DNA of 37,734 bases from Candidatus Zixiibacteriota bacterium (GTDB taxonomy: Bacteria; Zixibacteria; MSB-5A5; GN15; FEB-12): assembly GCA_016926795.1 (NCBI GenBank), contig JAFGNW010000231.1:1-37734 (forward strand), read 5' to 3'. Position 1 is the stretch's first letter. Every line of letters begins with the position of its first letter. Of this stretch, positions 7,813 through 16,208 are shown in pieces. The notes beneath the pieces are model-generated. The model ran no database searches. It was not told the DNA's origin and worked only from the letters and a program-made list of their open reading frames with translations. The position numbers were made by a program, and so were the translations under genes.

Positions 7813-9069
7813 TTATTTGGAAAATTCCACCCGGTCCAGCTCTTCCCATTCGACCACGACATCGTCATCGTTGTCAAGCGTGACAATTACACCTTTGTTG
7901 TCCTCGTCGACATCGTTGGAACCCCTCAAATAAAACATCCGGCCGTCCCAGAGGGTCACCTCGGCTCCGCGGTATGATTTTCTCTTGATTTCCTTAATCT
8001 TGCCGAACTCGATATTGAACTCGATATCACGCTCATTGCCGTCCAGTATTTCCCACGTGTATTCCTCGTCGTTGTCCCAGCGGATGGTGCCCTTATAAGC
8101 ATCACCGTCCTCGGTATAAACGGTGCCTTTCAAGAGGCGACCGCCGTCGAACTCATCGTACTTGACCGGTTTGGGCGCCTTTTTGAATTCTAATTTCTCG
8201 AAATCATCCCATTCGACTTCCACATCCCCGAGGTTCGGGTCGGATACGACAATCCCGCGGTTGTCGTTGTCGACGTCATTGGTACCCCGCAGGACCATAT
8301 CTTCGCCATCATCCATGATAACCGTGGCTCCGCTGGAACTGTACCGCTCGATGCTTTGAATCTTACCGAATTTGATTTTACGTTTTCGTTTGTTGTCATT
8401 ACCGTCGAGGATGTCGTTCTCGAACAACTCGTCGATATCCCAGCAAATGAAACCGGTAAATTCATCACCGCGGCGGGTGGTCAGGGTGCCGTAGAGACGC
8501 TCGCCGTACACCGACATATCGCTGGAGCCGGCCGGCATGAAATCGATTTTCTCAATATCGTCCCAGACCAGTTCCAGTTCCCCTTCTTTGACATCCTCGA
8601 TAACTATCTCTCTGATGCTGGTACCGATATCGGTCGAGTAATTTTCCAGTTCAACTTCTTCGCCCGATTTCAAAATCAACAATACCGCGTCGTCATCGAT
8701 AAATTCCATCGACTTGATGTGTCCGAAGCGGACACCGGACTGAGCCTTGTTAGTCCAGGAGGAATAAAAGGAACCGTCGTCGTCATCGATTATTTTTATC
8801 CCGAAGAGCTTGACCGAACGTCGTTTGCTGTATTTTCTGGGGCTTCTTTTTTCCACATCGCGAAGGTTCTTGCGCGATAGTTCCTTTTCGCCGTTCAGAA
8901 TATCGACCCATGACCCTTCATTCTTGTCCCAGCGTATCAAACCTTCCAAAACATCACCATCGACAGTAGTAATCTTTCCGTAAATTCTACCACTGTTGTC
9001 AGCCCAAGTCGCCATGCTAAGGACTATAACCAGACCTGCCGTCATTAGTAAAATTTTGGATATACTCAT
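7813..9069 (-). CDS. Exported protein with three copies of a ~110-residue domain
   Basis: A 418-residue protein; the ATG at 9069 follows GGAGGAG closely and begins a signal peptide (cleavage near TWA-DN, residue 23). The rest is three copies of one domain, at about 27-178, 190-295 and 309-418. Each copy starts with G-x-(I/V/L)-x-T-x-x-G-x-x-x-x-G-x-I-x-W-D, and each ends with an acidic (V/L)xW(D/E)(D/E)(I/F/L)(E/D)(K/R)(I/L/V)(D/E)F motif. Copies 2 and 3 also share LDGN, FGKI, and LRG(T/S)NDVD. The first copy is more divergent and carries a basic insert. The product is very acidic. I do not recognise the function; an SH3-like or other small beta fold is a guess. Confidence 0.82.
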   Translation of the reverse strand: MSISKILLMTAGLVIVLSMATWADNSGRIYGKITTVDGDVLEGLIRWDKNEGSWVDILNGEKELSRKNLRDVEKRSPRKYSKRRSVKLFGIKIIDDDDGSFYSSWTNKAQSGVRFGHIKSMEFIDDDAVLLILKSGEEVELENYSTDIGTSIREIVIEDVKEGELELVWDDIEKIDFMPAGSSDMSVYGERLYGTLTTRRGDEFTGFICWDIDELFENDILDGNDNKRKRKIKFGKIQSIERYSSSGATVIMDDGEDMVLRGTNDVDNDNRGIVVSDPNLGDVEVEWDDFEKLEFKKAPKPVKYDEFDGGRLLKGTVYTEDGDAYKGTIRWDNDEEYTWEILDGNERDIEFNIEFGKIKEIKRKSYRGAEVTLWDGRMFYLRGSNDVDEDNKGVIVTLDNDDDVVVEWEELDRVEFSK

Positions 9070-9178
9070 AACTCCTCCAAACAAATCGGATTTTCAATTT
9101 TCCTAATTCTACTTACGTGACAGGGTCGGAAAGGTTACATATTTTATAAGCTATTTATTGGTAACGGATTAAACGAGA

Positions 9179-12034
9179 CTATTTCACGAGGACCATCTTG
9201 CGGACCAGCGAGTTCGAGACGGTCATAAGGCGATAGAAATATATGCCCGAGGCGGCAACCCGACCGCTGTCGAAATTTCCGTCCCAGATCACCGAATATG
9301 TCCCGGCCGATAACTCCTGCTCTATCAGGGTGTTCACCTTCTGGCCGAGAATATTATAAACCTCGAGTTGGACAAAAGTTTTTAACGGTAGTTCAAAATT
9401 TATATTAGTCGTTATATTGAACGGATTGGGGTAATTCTGCATCAGAGCTATTTTACCGGGAAGGCCGTCGGGCAACCCGTCATCAACCGCGGTGGGAATA
9501 TCGATGTTAATCGTCCCGGGTATGACCGCTGGCGTTACCTGCTGGTTCCGGTCGTTCAGGACATAAACCACCGACGAATCGCTGATGAGGGTATCGATGG
9601 CACTGCTGCCGGTATGGCCGTCAGCCGTAAAATGGATTTCCACTAACAAATAATGCCCGGGCCCCAGGACACTGTCGGCCCCGTTTCGAATAAGGTCAAT
9701 AAAAATATTTCCCGCGACATTGTCAATCCGGGCGGTTTTATCAAAATAAGCCGGCAGAGTCGGGTTGAATATTACCGAGTCGACCATCACGGCCGTCGGA
9801 TCGAATCCGACCGGCAGGGAAAGAGCGGCCATACTGTTGACCAGAGTCAACTCGACGGGGACAATCGAGGTTGTTCCGCTGTCAACGTTGACCGAGTTAA
9901 ACAGCACCGTATCACTGTCGGCGAAGTTGAGTATGAAAGGTACACTTACCGCTATATTGAAAGCGGCGCTGTCGGTAATCTCTACGGTCGCAGTGTAAAG
10001 CGCCCGCTCCAGACCGACGGTATCGACGGTCAATTTTATGGTATCCCCGGCCCCTCCGGACAGCCGGTCGGCGCGAAGCCAGCTGTCGGTCACGGTTGCC
10101 GACCAGTTCAAAAGACCGACGCCTTCGTTTTGGACGATAATGAACGTATCGATTGTCTCCGGGGACCCGGTCTGAACATAGAACGAGTCCGGCTCAGGTT
10201 TGAGATAGGGCAGGTTATCAACTACCTCGAGAACCACCTCTACGGTATCCGGTGAACCTACCGCCCCGGCCGCTTCGAAAATAATCGCTTCGACATAATT
10301 CCCGGTCGTCAGGGATGCGGCGTTGACCGCTACTGCAACCGTGTCCGGCGCAGTGCCCGAGTTCTCCGAGAGCGTCAGCCATGACGCTGTCTCGGTAGCC
10401 TGCCAGGAAAACTCCCCGCTGCCGTCGTTTTCGATTATTAATAATTGTTGATAGGTTTCATCGATAAGGGCGAACGCCTGGAAAGACAGGGTGTCATCCG
10501 ACAGAGCCAGAATCGGGGCGGTCACATCGAGGCGTATCGAGACCACCACGGTGGAATCATCGAAATCGGTATCGATAAGGGTCAGCGCTCCGAAATGAGT
10601 GCCGTAAGGCAGGGTGTCGGTATTTATCGTAACCGTCAGAGTGTCCGGTGTGCTTCCCGATGACGGGTCGACGCTCAGCCAGTCATGGGAAACGCTCACG
10701 CCGTAGTTAAGCGGATTGTACCCGGCATGGCTGATGACAATCGTCTGTGCCGCAGGAAGAGGTCCGCCGGCTTCCATTTCGAATCTCAGAGCCGACGGTT
10801 CGGGAATCAGGTTGGGATCGTTGTACTGAGTGATTGAGGCATAGATATCGTAATTGCCGTTACGCTTGTCCACCCAGGTTACAAAACGGTATCGGCCGTC
10901 GAGGGTGATATCGGGGTGCAGCTGGGCGCTGTCGCCGTAGGTGTTCACCCTGAAATTGGAGCCCTGCAGCATACCGGTATTGTCCAGCACCTGCCCGGTC
11001 ACATCCCAGGAAGAGCTGGCGGAATCCGACCAGACCACGGTTAAATTGCCCCTTCGGTCGGTGGCTATGGAGGGTTCCCGCTGAGCCCGCAGGGAACCGT
11101 CGGAATTTAATTTTCTATCGACATTGAGGGGTGTCATCGAGGTATCAAACCGGCGAAAATAGATATCGGGGTTGGCCGGATAGACGCCATTGCGCCAGTC
11201 CACCCAGACGATGCTGAAATGCCCGGCCCCGTCAGCGGCGATATCCGGAAAAGCCTGGCGTTTATCCCCCGTATCCGAATTGACTATAACATTCTGGTCG
11301 ATTTTTTGACCCAGGGAGTCGAAACGCTGTACGAAGATATCGTCATCGCCCGAGCGGTTATCGTACCAGGCCACCGCAAACCAGCCTTCGGGCGAATAGG
11401 AAACTCTGGGAGCATGTTGCTGCGCTGTCCCGACATCGTCGTTAATTTTAAAATTGCCGCCGATTAAAATTCCGTTAGCGGAAAAGAGCTGACCGTAAAT
11501 ATCCCAGTTGCCGTTGCGGTAATCGGCCCAGGTCACCACCCCATCGCCCCATATGGAAAGCGATATATCCGGTGACTCAATCAGGGAATCGGGCCAGGTG
11601 GTGGTCAGGTTACGGTTTTCACCGACAGCTGACACGGAGGTATCATATCTCTGGAAATAGATATCGGGACCGAAAGGATAAACACCGTTGCGGTAATCTT
11701 TCCACACTACCGAGTAGAGTCCCGACAAATCCACCGCCAGGACCGGCTCGGACTGGTAAGCGTTTGACAAGTCGTCGTTTACTTTCACATTCCGTCCGAT
11801 GGGGTTGCCCTGCGGATTATACTTTTGCAGGTATATATCGCTGTTGCCGCTGCGCTTGTCCATCCAGACAATGACAAAATTCCCGTCCCCGGCGACAGCG
11901 ATACGGGGATAATTCTGCTCGACGGACGAGCCGTCATCGTTAACCAGAAAATCGGTTCTGTCGGCCCGCACGGGTAGAGCGAGAGCTATACCGCACAGAA
12001 TCGCGACCAGTAATATTTTTATTCTGCAGTTCAC
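9179..12034 (-). CDS. Large modular secreted protein: propeller-like repeats, three BACON-like domains, cohesin-like domain, C-terminal sorting domain
   Basis: I place the start at a GTG (12034; 12037 is also GTG), giving 951 residues, because the longer frame from 12115 would run through a terminator hairpin and lacks a ribosome site. Residues 1-24 form a signal peptide ending PVRA. Residues about 40-405 contain seven repeats with the core (V/T)xW-x-D-x-R-x-G-(x)n-D-I-(Y/F), suggesting a seven-bladed beta-propeller; blade six is degenerate. Next come three BACON-like/Ig domains (about 408-505, 506-605, 606-705; SGSTPDTLTVTIN, SGTAPDTVAVAVN, SGGAGDTIKLTVD), a cohesin-like domain (about 710-845), and a C-terminal YPNPFN ... 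IWDGNFDSGRVAASGIYFYRL sorting-type domain (865-951). It is secreted or cell-surface; no catalytic residues were recognised. Confidence 0.85.
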   Translation of the reverse strand: MNCRIKILLVAILCGIALALPVRADRTDFLVNDDGSSVEQNYPRIAVAGDGNFVIVWMDKRSGNSDIYLQKYNPQGNPIGRNVKVNDDLSNAYQSEPVLAVDLSGLYSVVWKDYRNGVYPFGPDIYFQRYDTSVSAVGENRNLTTTWPDSLIESPDISLSIWGDGVVTWADYRNGNWDIYGQLFSANGILIGGNFKINDDVGTAQQHAPRVSYSPEGWFAVAWYDNRSGDDDIFVQRFDSLGQKIDQNVIVNSDTGDKRQAFPDIAADGAGHFSIVWVDWRNGVYPANPDIYFRRFDTSMTPLNVDRKLNSDGSLRAQREPSIATDRRGNLTVVWSDSASSSWDVTGQVLDNTGMLQGSNFRVNTYGDSAQLHPDITLDGRYRFVTWVDKRNGNYDIYASITQYNDPNLIPEPSALRFEMEAGGPLPAAQTIVISHAGYNPLNYGVSVSHDWLSVDPSSGSTPDTLTVTINTDTLPYGTHFGALTLIDTDFDDSTVVVSIRLDVTAPILALSDDTLSFQAFALIDETYQQLLIIENDGSGEFSWQATETASWLTLSENSGTAPDTVAVAVNAASLTTGNYVEAIIFEAAGAVGSPDTVEVVLEVVDNLPYLKPEPDSFYVQTGSPETIDTFIIVQNEGVGLLNWSATVTDSWLRADRLSGGAGDTIKLTVDTVGLERALYTATVEITDSAAFNIAVSVPFILNFADSDTVLFNSVNVDSGTTSIVPVELTLVNSMAALSLPVGFDPTAVMVDSVIFNPTLPAYFDKTARIDNVAGNIFIDLIRNGADSVLGPGHYLLVEIHFTADGHTGSSAIDTLISDSSVVYVLNDRNQQVTPAVIPGTINIDIPTAVDDGLPDGLPGKIALMQNYPNPFNITTNINFELPLKTFVQLEVYNILGQKVNTLIEQELSAGTYSVIWDGNFDSGRVAASGIYFYRLMTVSNSLVRKMVLVK

Positions 12035-12052
12035 CACCTTGTCTATGGCAAT

Positions 12053-12079
12053 AAAAATGCCTGCCGATAAAGGCAGGCA
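12053..12079 (-). terminator. Intrinsic terminator or attenuator hairpin just before the modular protein gene
   Basis: Minus strand: TGCCTGCC, six-base loop, GGCAGGCA, then TTTTTATT. A strong eight-base-pair stem with a U tract. It lies downstream of the 31-residue ribosomal protein gene and only about 20 bases before the GTG start at 12034. It may end the HU operon or act in the leader of the modular protein gene. Confidence 0.85.
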
Positions 12080-12127
12080 ATTTTTAATTTCATAAACAGA
12101 GTAAGCTATTGACAATGTATAAGTTTC

Positions 12128-12156
12128 ACTATACCCGAAAATCCCCCTGAAGTGAA
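12128..12156 (-). promoter_or_regulatory. Possible promoter upstream of the hairpin and modular protein gene
   Basis: Minus strand TTCACT (12151-12156), 17-base spacer, TATAGT (12128-12133). The match is reasonable, with four of six and five of six bases. Its transcript would start near 12121 and run through the terminator-like hairpin before reaching the GTG at 12034. Confidence 0.35.
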
Positions 12157-12229
12157 TTCTGTCAATATATATTTAGGTGGAGGGGAAATATATTCCGAAA
12201 GGTCGGGATATTATTTCCTCAGTTACAGT

Positions 12230-12325
12230 CTACCTATTTTTCTTCTTATGACGATTGGCCCGTCTGCGTTTTTTACGTTTATGAGTTTTAATTTTATGAC
12301 GTTTACGTTTTTTTCCGCTTGGCAT
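12230..12325 (-). CDS. AURKAIP1/COX24-domain small ribosomal protein, 31 residues
   Basis: A hand-found small gene: ATG at 12325, stop at 12230-12232, product MPSGKKRKRHKIKTHKRKKR followed by RRANRHKKKNR. About two-thirds of residues are Lys, Arg or His. It closely resembles the short proteins annotated as AURKAIP1/COX24-domain proteins in Bacteroidetes and relatives, which are thought to be small-subunit ribosomal components. GGAGG four bases before the ATG supports the start. It sits 26 bases after the HU gene in the same direction, so the two are probably one transcript. The identification rests on remembered sequence resemblance, not a search. Confidence 0.85.
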   Translation of the reverse strand: MPSGKKRKRHKIKTHKRKKRRRANRHKKKNR

Positions 12326-12351
12326 TAATCCTCCACTTAAATACCATTTTG

Positions 12352-12636
12352 CTAGATAGCAAGTTTTGTTATCATGTTTTTAAACTCATTAGAGGGTTTA
12401 AAAACGGGGACTTTTCGATCCGGCACCGGAACAACTTCACCGGTCCGGGGATTACGAGCTTTCCGGGCTTTACGCAGTTTAATCTTAAACGTTCCAAAGC
12501 CGCGGATCTCGATATTGTGTCCGCTCTCAACCGATTTCTTGACGGTATCCAGGAACGAATCGACTACAACAGCAACGTCTGTTCTCGTAAGGCCTGTTTT
12601 TTCAGCTACTTTTTCGACTAAATCGGCTTTAGTCAC
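12352..12636 (-). CDS. HU/IHF-family DNA-binding protein
   Basis: A 94-residue nucleoid protein. The GTG at 12636 is the likely start: GGGAGG lies five bases upstream and the product then begins MTKADLVEKVAEKTGL, the usual HU N-terminus; the ATG at 12651 overlaps the ribosome site. The beta-arm contains IRGFGTFKIKLRKARKARNP with RNPRTGE, the minor-groove-contacting segment of the HU/IHF family, and the C-terminus has the family F-K-P-S motif (VFKPSNEFKNMI). It bends and compacts DNA. Whether it is HU or IHF subunit-like cannot be told from one sequence. It is followed 26 bases later by the small ribosomal protein gene. Confidence 0.95.
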   Translation of the reverse strand: MTKADLVEKVAEKTGLTRTDVAVVVDSFLDTVKKSVESGHNIEIRGFGTFKIKLRKARKARNPRTGEVVPVPDRKVPVFKPSNEFKNMITKLAI

Positions 12637-12827
12637 AGCATCCTCCCTCAATGGTTATGTCGTTAAAAATTCCAAATTATTTTTCCTAACAATCTATCAA
12701 AATAATATCGTCATTAACGATAAGCCCTTGGGGCGACTTAAGATAATAAATCCAACGAGGAATTAAAAGGAAAATTGTTAAATTGTCCAGATTTTTTTAT
12801 ATTTTTTTCTCCTTTAATTCCCATAAT

Positions 12828-13730
12828 TTACTGATATAAATAGAGTAACCGGGGCCCCTCGACGCTTTTTTCCACTTTTTCGTTCAAATTTTCCAATAAA
12901 TTGCCCATCAGGTCAAAAATTGACACTTTTTCCCGCCGATAAGGCCTGACCACCCGGGGTTCGCCTTTCAGTTCCGCCAGTTCCGCCGCCAGGTCCACCG
13001 CTTCTTTCAAACCGCCCAGAGTGTCCACCAACCCCAAATTCAGGGCCTGAAGGCCGGTAAATATCGAACCGTCGGCCAGGGGATAAACACTTTCCTTCTC
13101 CATTTGCCGCCCCTCGGCTACCACCTCGACAAACTGTTCATAGGAATCCATCACTACCGAACGCAGCATCATTTCATCCTGTTCCGTCATGGGTCGGGTG
13201 GGGTCACCGACATCTTTGAGCTCGCCCGATTTGATGGTCGCCGTACCGAGACCGACCTTATCGAACAGGTCGTAATAGGTATAGTACTGCATTATGACCC
13301 CGATAGAACCGGTCAGAGTGCCGGGGTTGGCGATTATTCTATCCGCTCCGCAGGCAATCAGAAAGCCGCCGGAAGCGGCCACCGATGCCATCGCCGCCAC
13401 TACCGGTTTTTCGTTGCGCAGACGAAGAGTGGCGTCGTATACCTCCTGCGAGATAGCTACTCCGCCACCGGGCGAATTGATATGAAGAACCACGGCTTTG
13501 ATCGAGGAGTTTTCAGCCCAGTCATCGAGCTGCGCGATAACTTCCCGGCCACTCTTTTCATCGATAACACCGAACATCTCCACCACGCCTATGTTACCGC
13601 CCACACCGGTGATGCCCATATCGCCGGCGCCGGTAAGCATGCCAATAAATATCAGAGCGAAAAAGCCGAAGGCAAAAATAAAGCAGACGGCGATAATAAC
13701 GCCTATAATCACGTCACGTTTTTTGGCCAT
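12828..13730 (-). CDS. sppA: Signal peptide peptidase SppA, short form
   Basis: SppA is a membrane serine protease that degrades cleaved signal peptides. The 300-residue protein is the short (Bacillus/archaeal-length) type. Residues 8-31 form an N-terminal membrane anchor. The family motif NSPGGG is at 85-90, the nucleophile is Ser120 in VAASGG, and the general base is Lys172 in KSGELKDVGDP; their spacing of 52 equals that of Ser147/Lys199 in B. subtilis SppA. The oligomer-forming GSIGV motif is at 141-145. The gene begins 11 bases after the lytic transglycosylase stop, so both probably share a transcript. The ribosome site (ATGGGAT) is weak. Confidence 0.95.
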   Translation of the reverse strand: MAKKRDVIIGVIIAVCFIFAFGFFALIFIGMLTGAGDMGITGVGGNIGVVEMFGVIDEKSGREVIAQLDDWAENSSIKAVVLHINSPGGGVAISQEVYDATLRLRNEKPVVAAMASVAASGGFLIACGADRIIANPGTLTGSIGVIMQYYTYYDLFDKVGLGTATIKSGELKDVGDPTRPMTEQDEMMLRSVVMDSYEQFVEVVAEGRQMEKESVYPLADGSIFTGLQALNLGLVDTLGGLKEAVDLAAELAELKGEPRVVRPYRREKVSIFDLMGNLLENLNEKVEKSVEGPRLLYLYQ

Positions 13731-13741
13731 AGATTATCCCA

Positions 13742-16060
13742 TCAATCAACATAAATTTTCAGTTGCTCCCCCACGCTCAGATTATCGGGGTCGGTTTTAC
13801 CGTTGGTGGCCAGTATCCGGGAGATACTGGTGCGGTATTTCTGGGCGATGCGACTCAGGGTGTCGCCGCGACGGACCCTGTAGATTACATATTCCTTATC
13901 ATCGCCGGAAGCAACCGTGAGGACCTGACCGGGATATATCCGGCTGGAACGACCCATCCCGTTAAGGCGCCGGATATTGCTGGTGGTAGTACCGAATCTG
14001 CGCGCCAGCTCCCACAGGGTATCGCCGGAACGGACGGTGTATTTACTGCTGGACCCGCTTGCATTGGCATCCGAAGAGCCGGTTTTCGGGGAATCACCGT
14101 CATCTTTTGAAGCATAGGTAAGCGGGGAAGTCTTGTTTTTATCTTTGAGTCTGGTGGCGTTGGACGGAATTTTCAGTTGCTGGCCGACATAAATTCGGGA
14201 GCCGCGTTCGATATAATTGATGCGCCGCAGGGCATCGACGGTAGTCCCGAAAGCCCGGGCAATATCCCACATGGTATCCCCCGCCCGTACCGTGTACACC
14301 GATTTATTGGCGGCATATTCACGGTTCTTTTCACTGCCGGAATTATCTTCCCGGTCAAGCGGCACCGGCACGATCAATTCTTTGCCGGCATAAATTTTCG
14401 AGCGTTGACTGAGGTTATTGGCGGCTAAAATTGCGTACTGGGATACGCCGTAACGGGCGGCGATAGTGCTGACCGTTTCCCCTCTTTTTATCTTATGCCG
14501 CACCCAGCTGGTCTCTTTGGGTGAGGGCATTGATTCATACTCGGCGTAAAATTTCTCTTTTTTCCCGACCGGCACCCGCAGAGTGTATTTCTTTTTGTTG
14601 GGGGGCGTATAGTTTCTCAAAATTTCGGGATTGAGGTCTTTCAAATCCTGGAACGAGCAGTCGATTTCCCGGGCTACGATTTTCAAATCGAGACAGCGAT
14701 CGATGGTTACCTCGTCCCATTGAATCGGGTCCTCGTATTCGATATTGCTAAAACCGTACTTCTCCGGTTCATGAGCAATAATGGTGGCGGCGTAGATGAG
14801 CGGGACATAATCCATCGTCTGCCGCTTCAGTTTCAATTTCCAGAAGTCGATTGTTCTCTGTTTTTTTATGGTGCTTCTGACCCGGCCCGGACCGCCGTTA
14901 TAGGCCGCCATAGCCAGTTCCCAGGAACCGAACTGGTCGTACAGGTCTTTTAAAAAGCGGGCGGCAGCATGGGTGGCTTTAATCGGGTCCTTACGTTCGT
15001 CAATCCACCAGTCGCGGTTCAAACCGTACAGGCGGCCGGTGGAAGAAATAAACTGCCACAGGCCCATCGCCCGCGCCCAGGAATAGGCATTGGGGTTATA
15101 GCCCGACTCCACCAGCGACAAATAAATCAAATCCTCGGGCAGACCGTGCTCGTTCAAGATATCCCGGAACAGGGGCGCGAATCTGGTGGAGCGGCCCAGC
15201 CATTTGGTGAAAGCTTCGTTGGCCACTGTCTGAAAATAGATTATCGATTTTTTAACGCGGTCGTTCATCACGATCGGCAGGTCATACTTGACCGGGCGGG
15301 TCTCCCCGCTGAATACCCGAACCGAGTCGGCGCCCAGGCGGCGCTCGAGGTCACCAAAGCGTTCAACCAGGACCGAGGGCGTGACATCGGTTTCAAGCTC
15401 CCCCAGCGAACGCAGCGTGACCCGATAATCGGACACGACATTATCCATTATCTCAGAATATTTGACCGCCTCGGGCGACAGCAGCGTGTCGGTTTCCACA
15501 TCGAGGTTGGCCATTATTTTCAGGCATTTTTCAAAATAATACTGGGCTTCTTCCCAGCTGGCCTCGCGGTTGGCGAGCACCCCCATGGCGTAATATTCCT
15601 CGGCCAGGTCGAAAAGCCGCCAGATATCGTCATCGACCGCCGAGGCCGAATCCTCGTCGTCGACATGAATATAATATTGCGTCTGAAGTTCCGCTTCTTT
15701 TTTGAGAGTTGCATACTGCTGTTCCTCGAGCGTTTTTATGGAATTAACGGTCTCCTTTTTCTCCTTGGCGGCCAGTAATTCGTCACGGGTGGCGATTTTA
15801 TTCTTCGTCTTGACAACCGCCGGGGCTTTCTCCTTATCCCCGACCTGCGAACTGTCCTCAATATCATCCGTCGTATTGTCAGCCACCGTGAAAGTATCGA
15901 CATAGCGCTCGGTCTCTTCCCGGTCGGACGGCTGACCGTAAACTCGCGGCGACGACATGGATTTATTACCGCCGCAACCGGCCAGCACAATAACCATCAG
16001 TAATAGAATAAAAATAAATGCAAAACAGTGAAGGCGATTAGAAGCACACAAAATATTCAT
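13742..16060 (-). CDS. Membrane-bound lytic transglycosylase with four LysM repeats (MltD-like)
   Basis: A 772-residue lipoprotein that should cleave peptidoglycan between MurNAc and GlcNAc. Lipobox LAGC places lipid on Cys29. Residues 40-300 are a mostly helical, acidic linker region. The SLT domain spans about 303-400: catalytic Glu318 in SLVESGYNP, then AMGLWQFI and AMAAYNGG. Four LysM peptidoglycan-binding repeats follow at about 520-567, 588-632, 673-716 and 725-770, each with the G(D/E)T motif. E. coli MltD has fewer LysM repeats and is shorter. The chosen ATG has a poorly placed ribosome site (AAGG immediately adjacent), but the next Met would break the signal peptide. It is first in an operon with sppA. 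Confidence 0.95.
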   Translation of the reverse strand: MNILCASNRLHCFAFIFILLLMVIVLAGCGGNKSMSSPRVYGQPSDREETERYVDTFTVADNTTDDIEDSSQVGDKEKAPAVVKTKNKIATRDELLAAKEKKETVNSIKTLEEQQYATLKKEAELQTQYYIHVDDEDSASAVDDDIWRLFDLAEEYYAMGVLANREASWEEAQYYFEKCLKIMANLDVETDTLLSPEAVKYSEIMDNVVSDYRVTLRSLGELETDVTPSVLVERFGDLERRLGADSVRVFSGETRPVKYDLPIVMNDRVKKSIIYFQTVANEAFTKWLGRSTRFAPLFRDILNEHGLPEDLIYLSLVESGYNPNAYSWARAMGLWQFISSTGRLYGLNRDWWIDERKDPIKATHAAARFLKDLYDQFGSWELAMAAYNGGPGRVRSTIKKQRTIDFWKLKLKRQTMDYVPLIYAATIIAHEPEKYGFSNIEYEDPIQWDEVTIDRCLDLKIVAREIDCSFQDLKDLNPEILRNYTPPNKKKYTLRVPVGKKEKFYAEYESMPSPKETSWVRHKIKRGETVSTIAARYGVSQYAILAANNLSQRSKIYAGKELIVPVPLDREDNSGSEKNREYAANKSVYTVRAGDTMWDIARAFGTTVDALRRINYIERGSRIYVGQQLKIPSNATRLKDKNKTSPLTYASKDDGDSPKTGSSDANASGSSSKYTVRSGDTLWELARRFGTTTSNIRRLNGMGRSSRIYPGQVLTVASGDDKEYVIYRVRRGDTLSRIAQKYRTSISRILATNGKTDPDNLSVGEQLKIYVD

Positions 16061-16159
16061 CCTTGATAGCCCGTACTTAAAAAGTCCTAAAAATATTATC
16101 TATCAATATATCGGAACAAGTCATTTGTACCTTGAATAAAAAATGACCTAACCCCTTGT

Positions 16160-16189
16160 TATATAATAAATAGCCCAGCCGGGTGTCAA
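16160..16189 (-). promoter_or_regulatory. Promoter of the lytic transglycosylase-sppA operon
   Basis: Minus strand: perfect TTGACA (16184-16189), 18-base spacer, TATATA (16160-16165). The predicted transcript starts near 16153, with a leader of about 90 bases before the ATG at 16060. Confidence 0.5.
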
Positions 16190-16208
16190 GTTTTTAAAAT
16201 GGGTCAAT

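Noticed and set aside
7813-9069. Domain repeats considered as a possible recent DNA tandem repeat
   Set aside because: The copies are similar only at protein motif level and clearly diverged in DNA, so no recent duplication is supported.
12037-12115. Upstream extension of the modular protein gene to a TTG at 12115
   Set aside because: It would translate through the terminator hairpin, lacks a ribosome site and would put non-signal sequence before the signal peptide.
14969-15778. 269-residue plus-strand open frame
   Set aside because: Antisense to the lytic transglycosylase, which has catalytic and LysM motifs.
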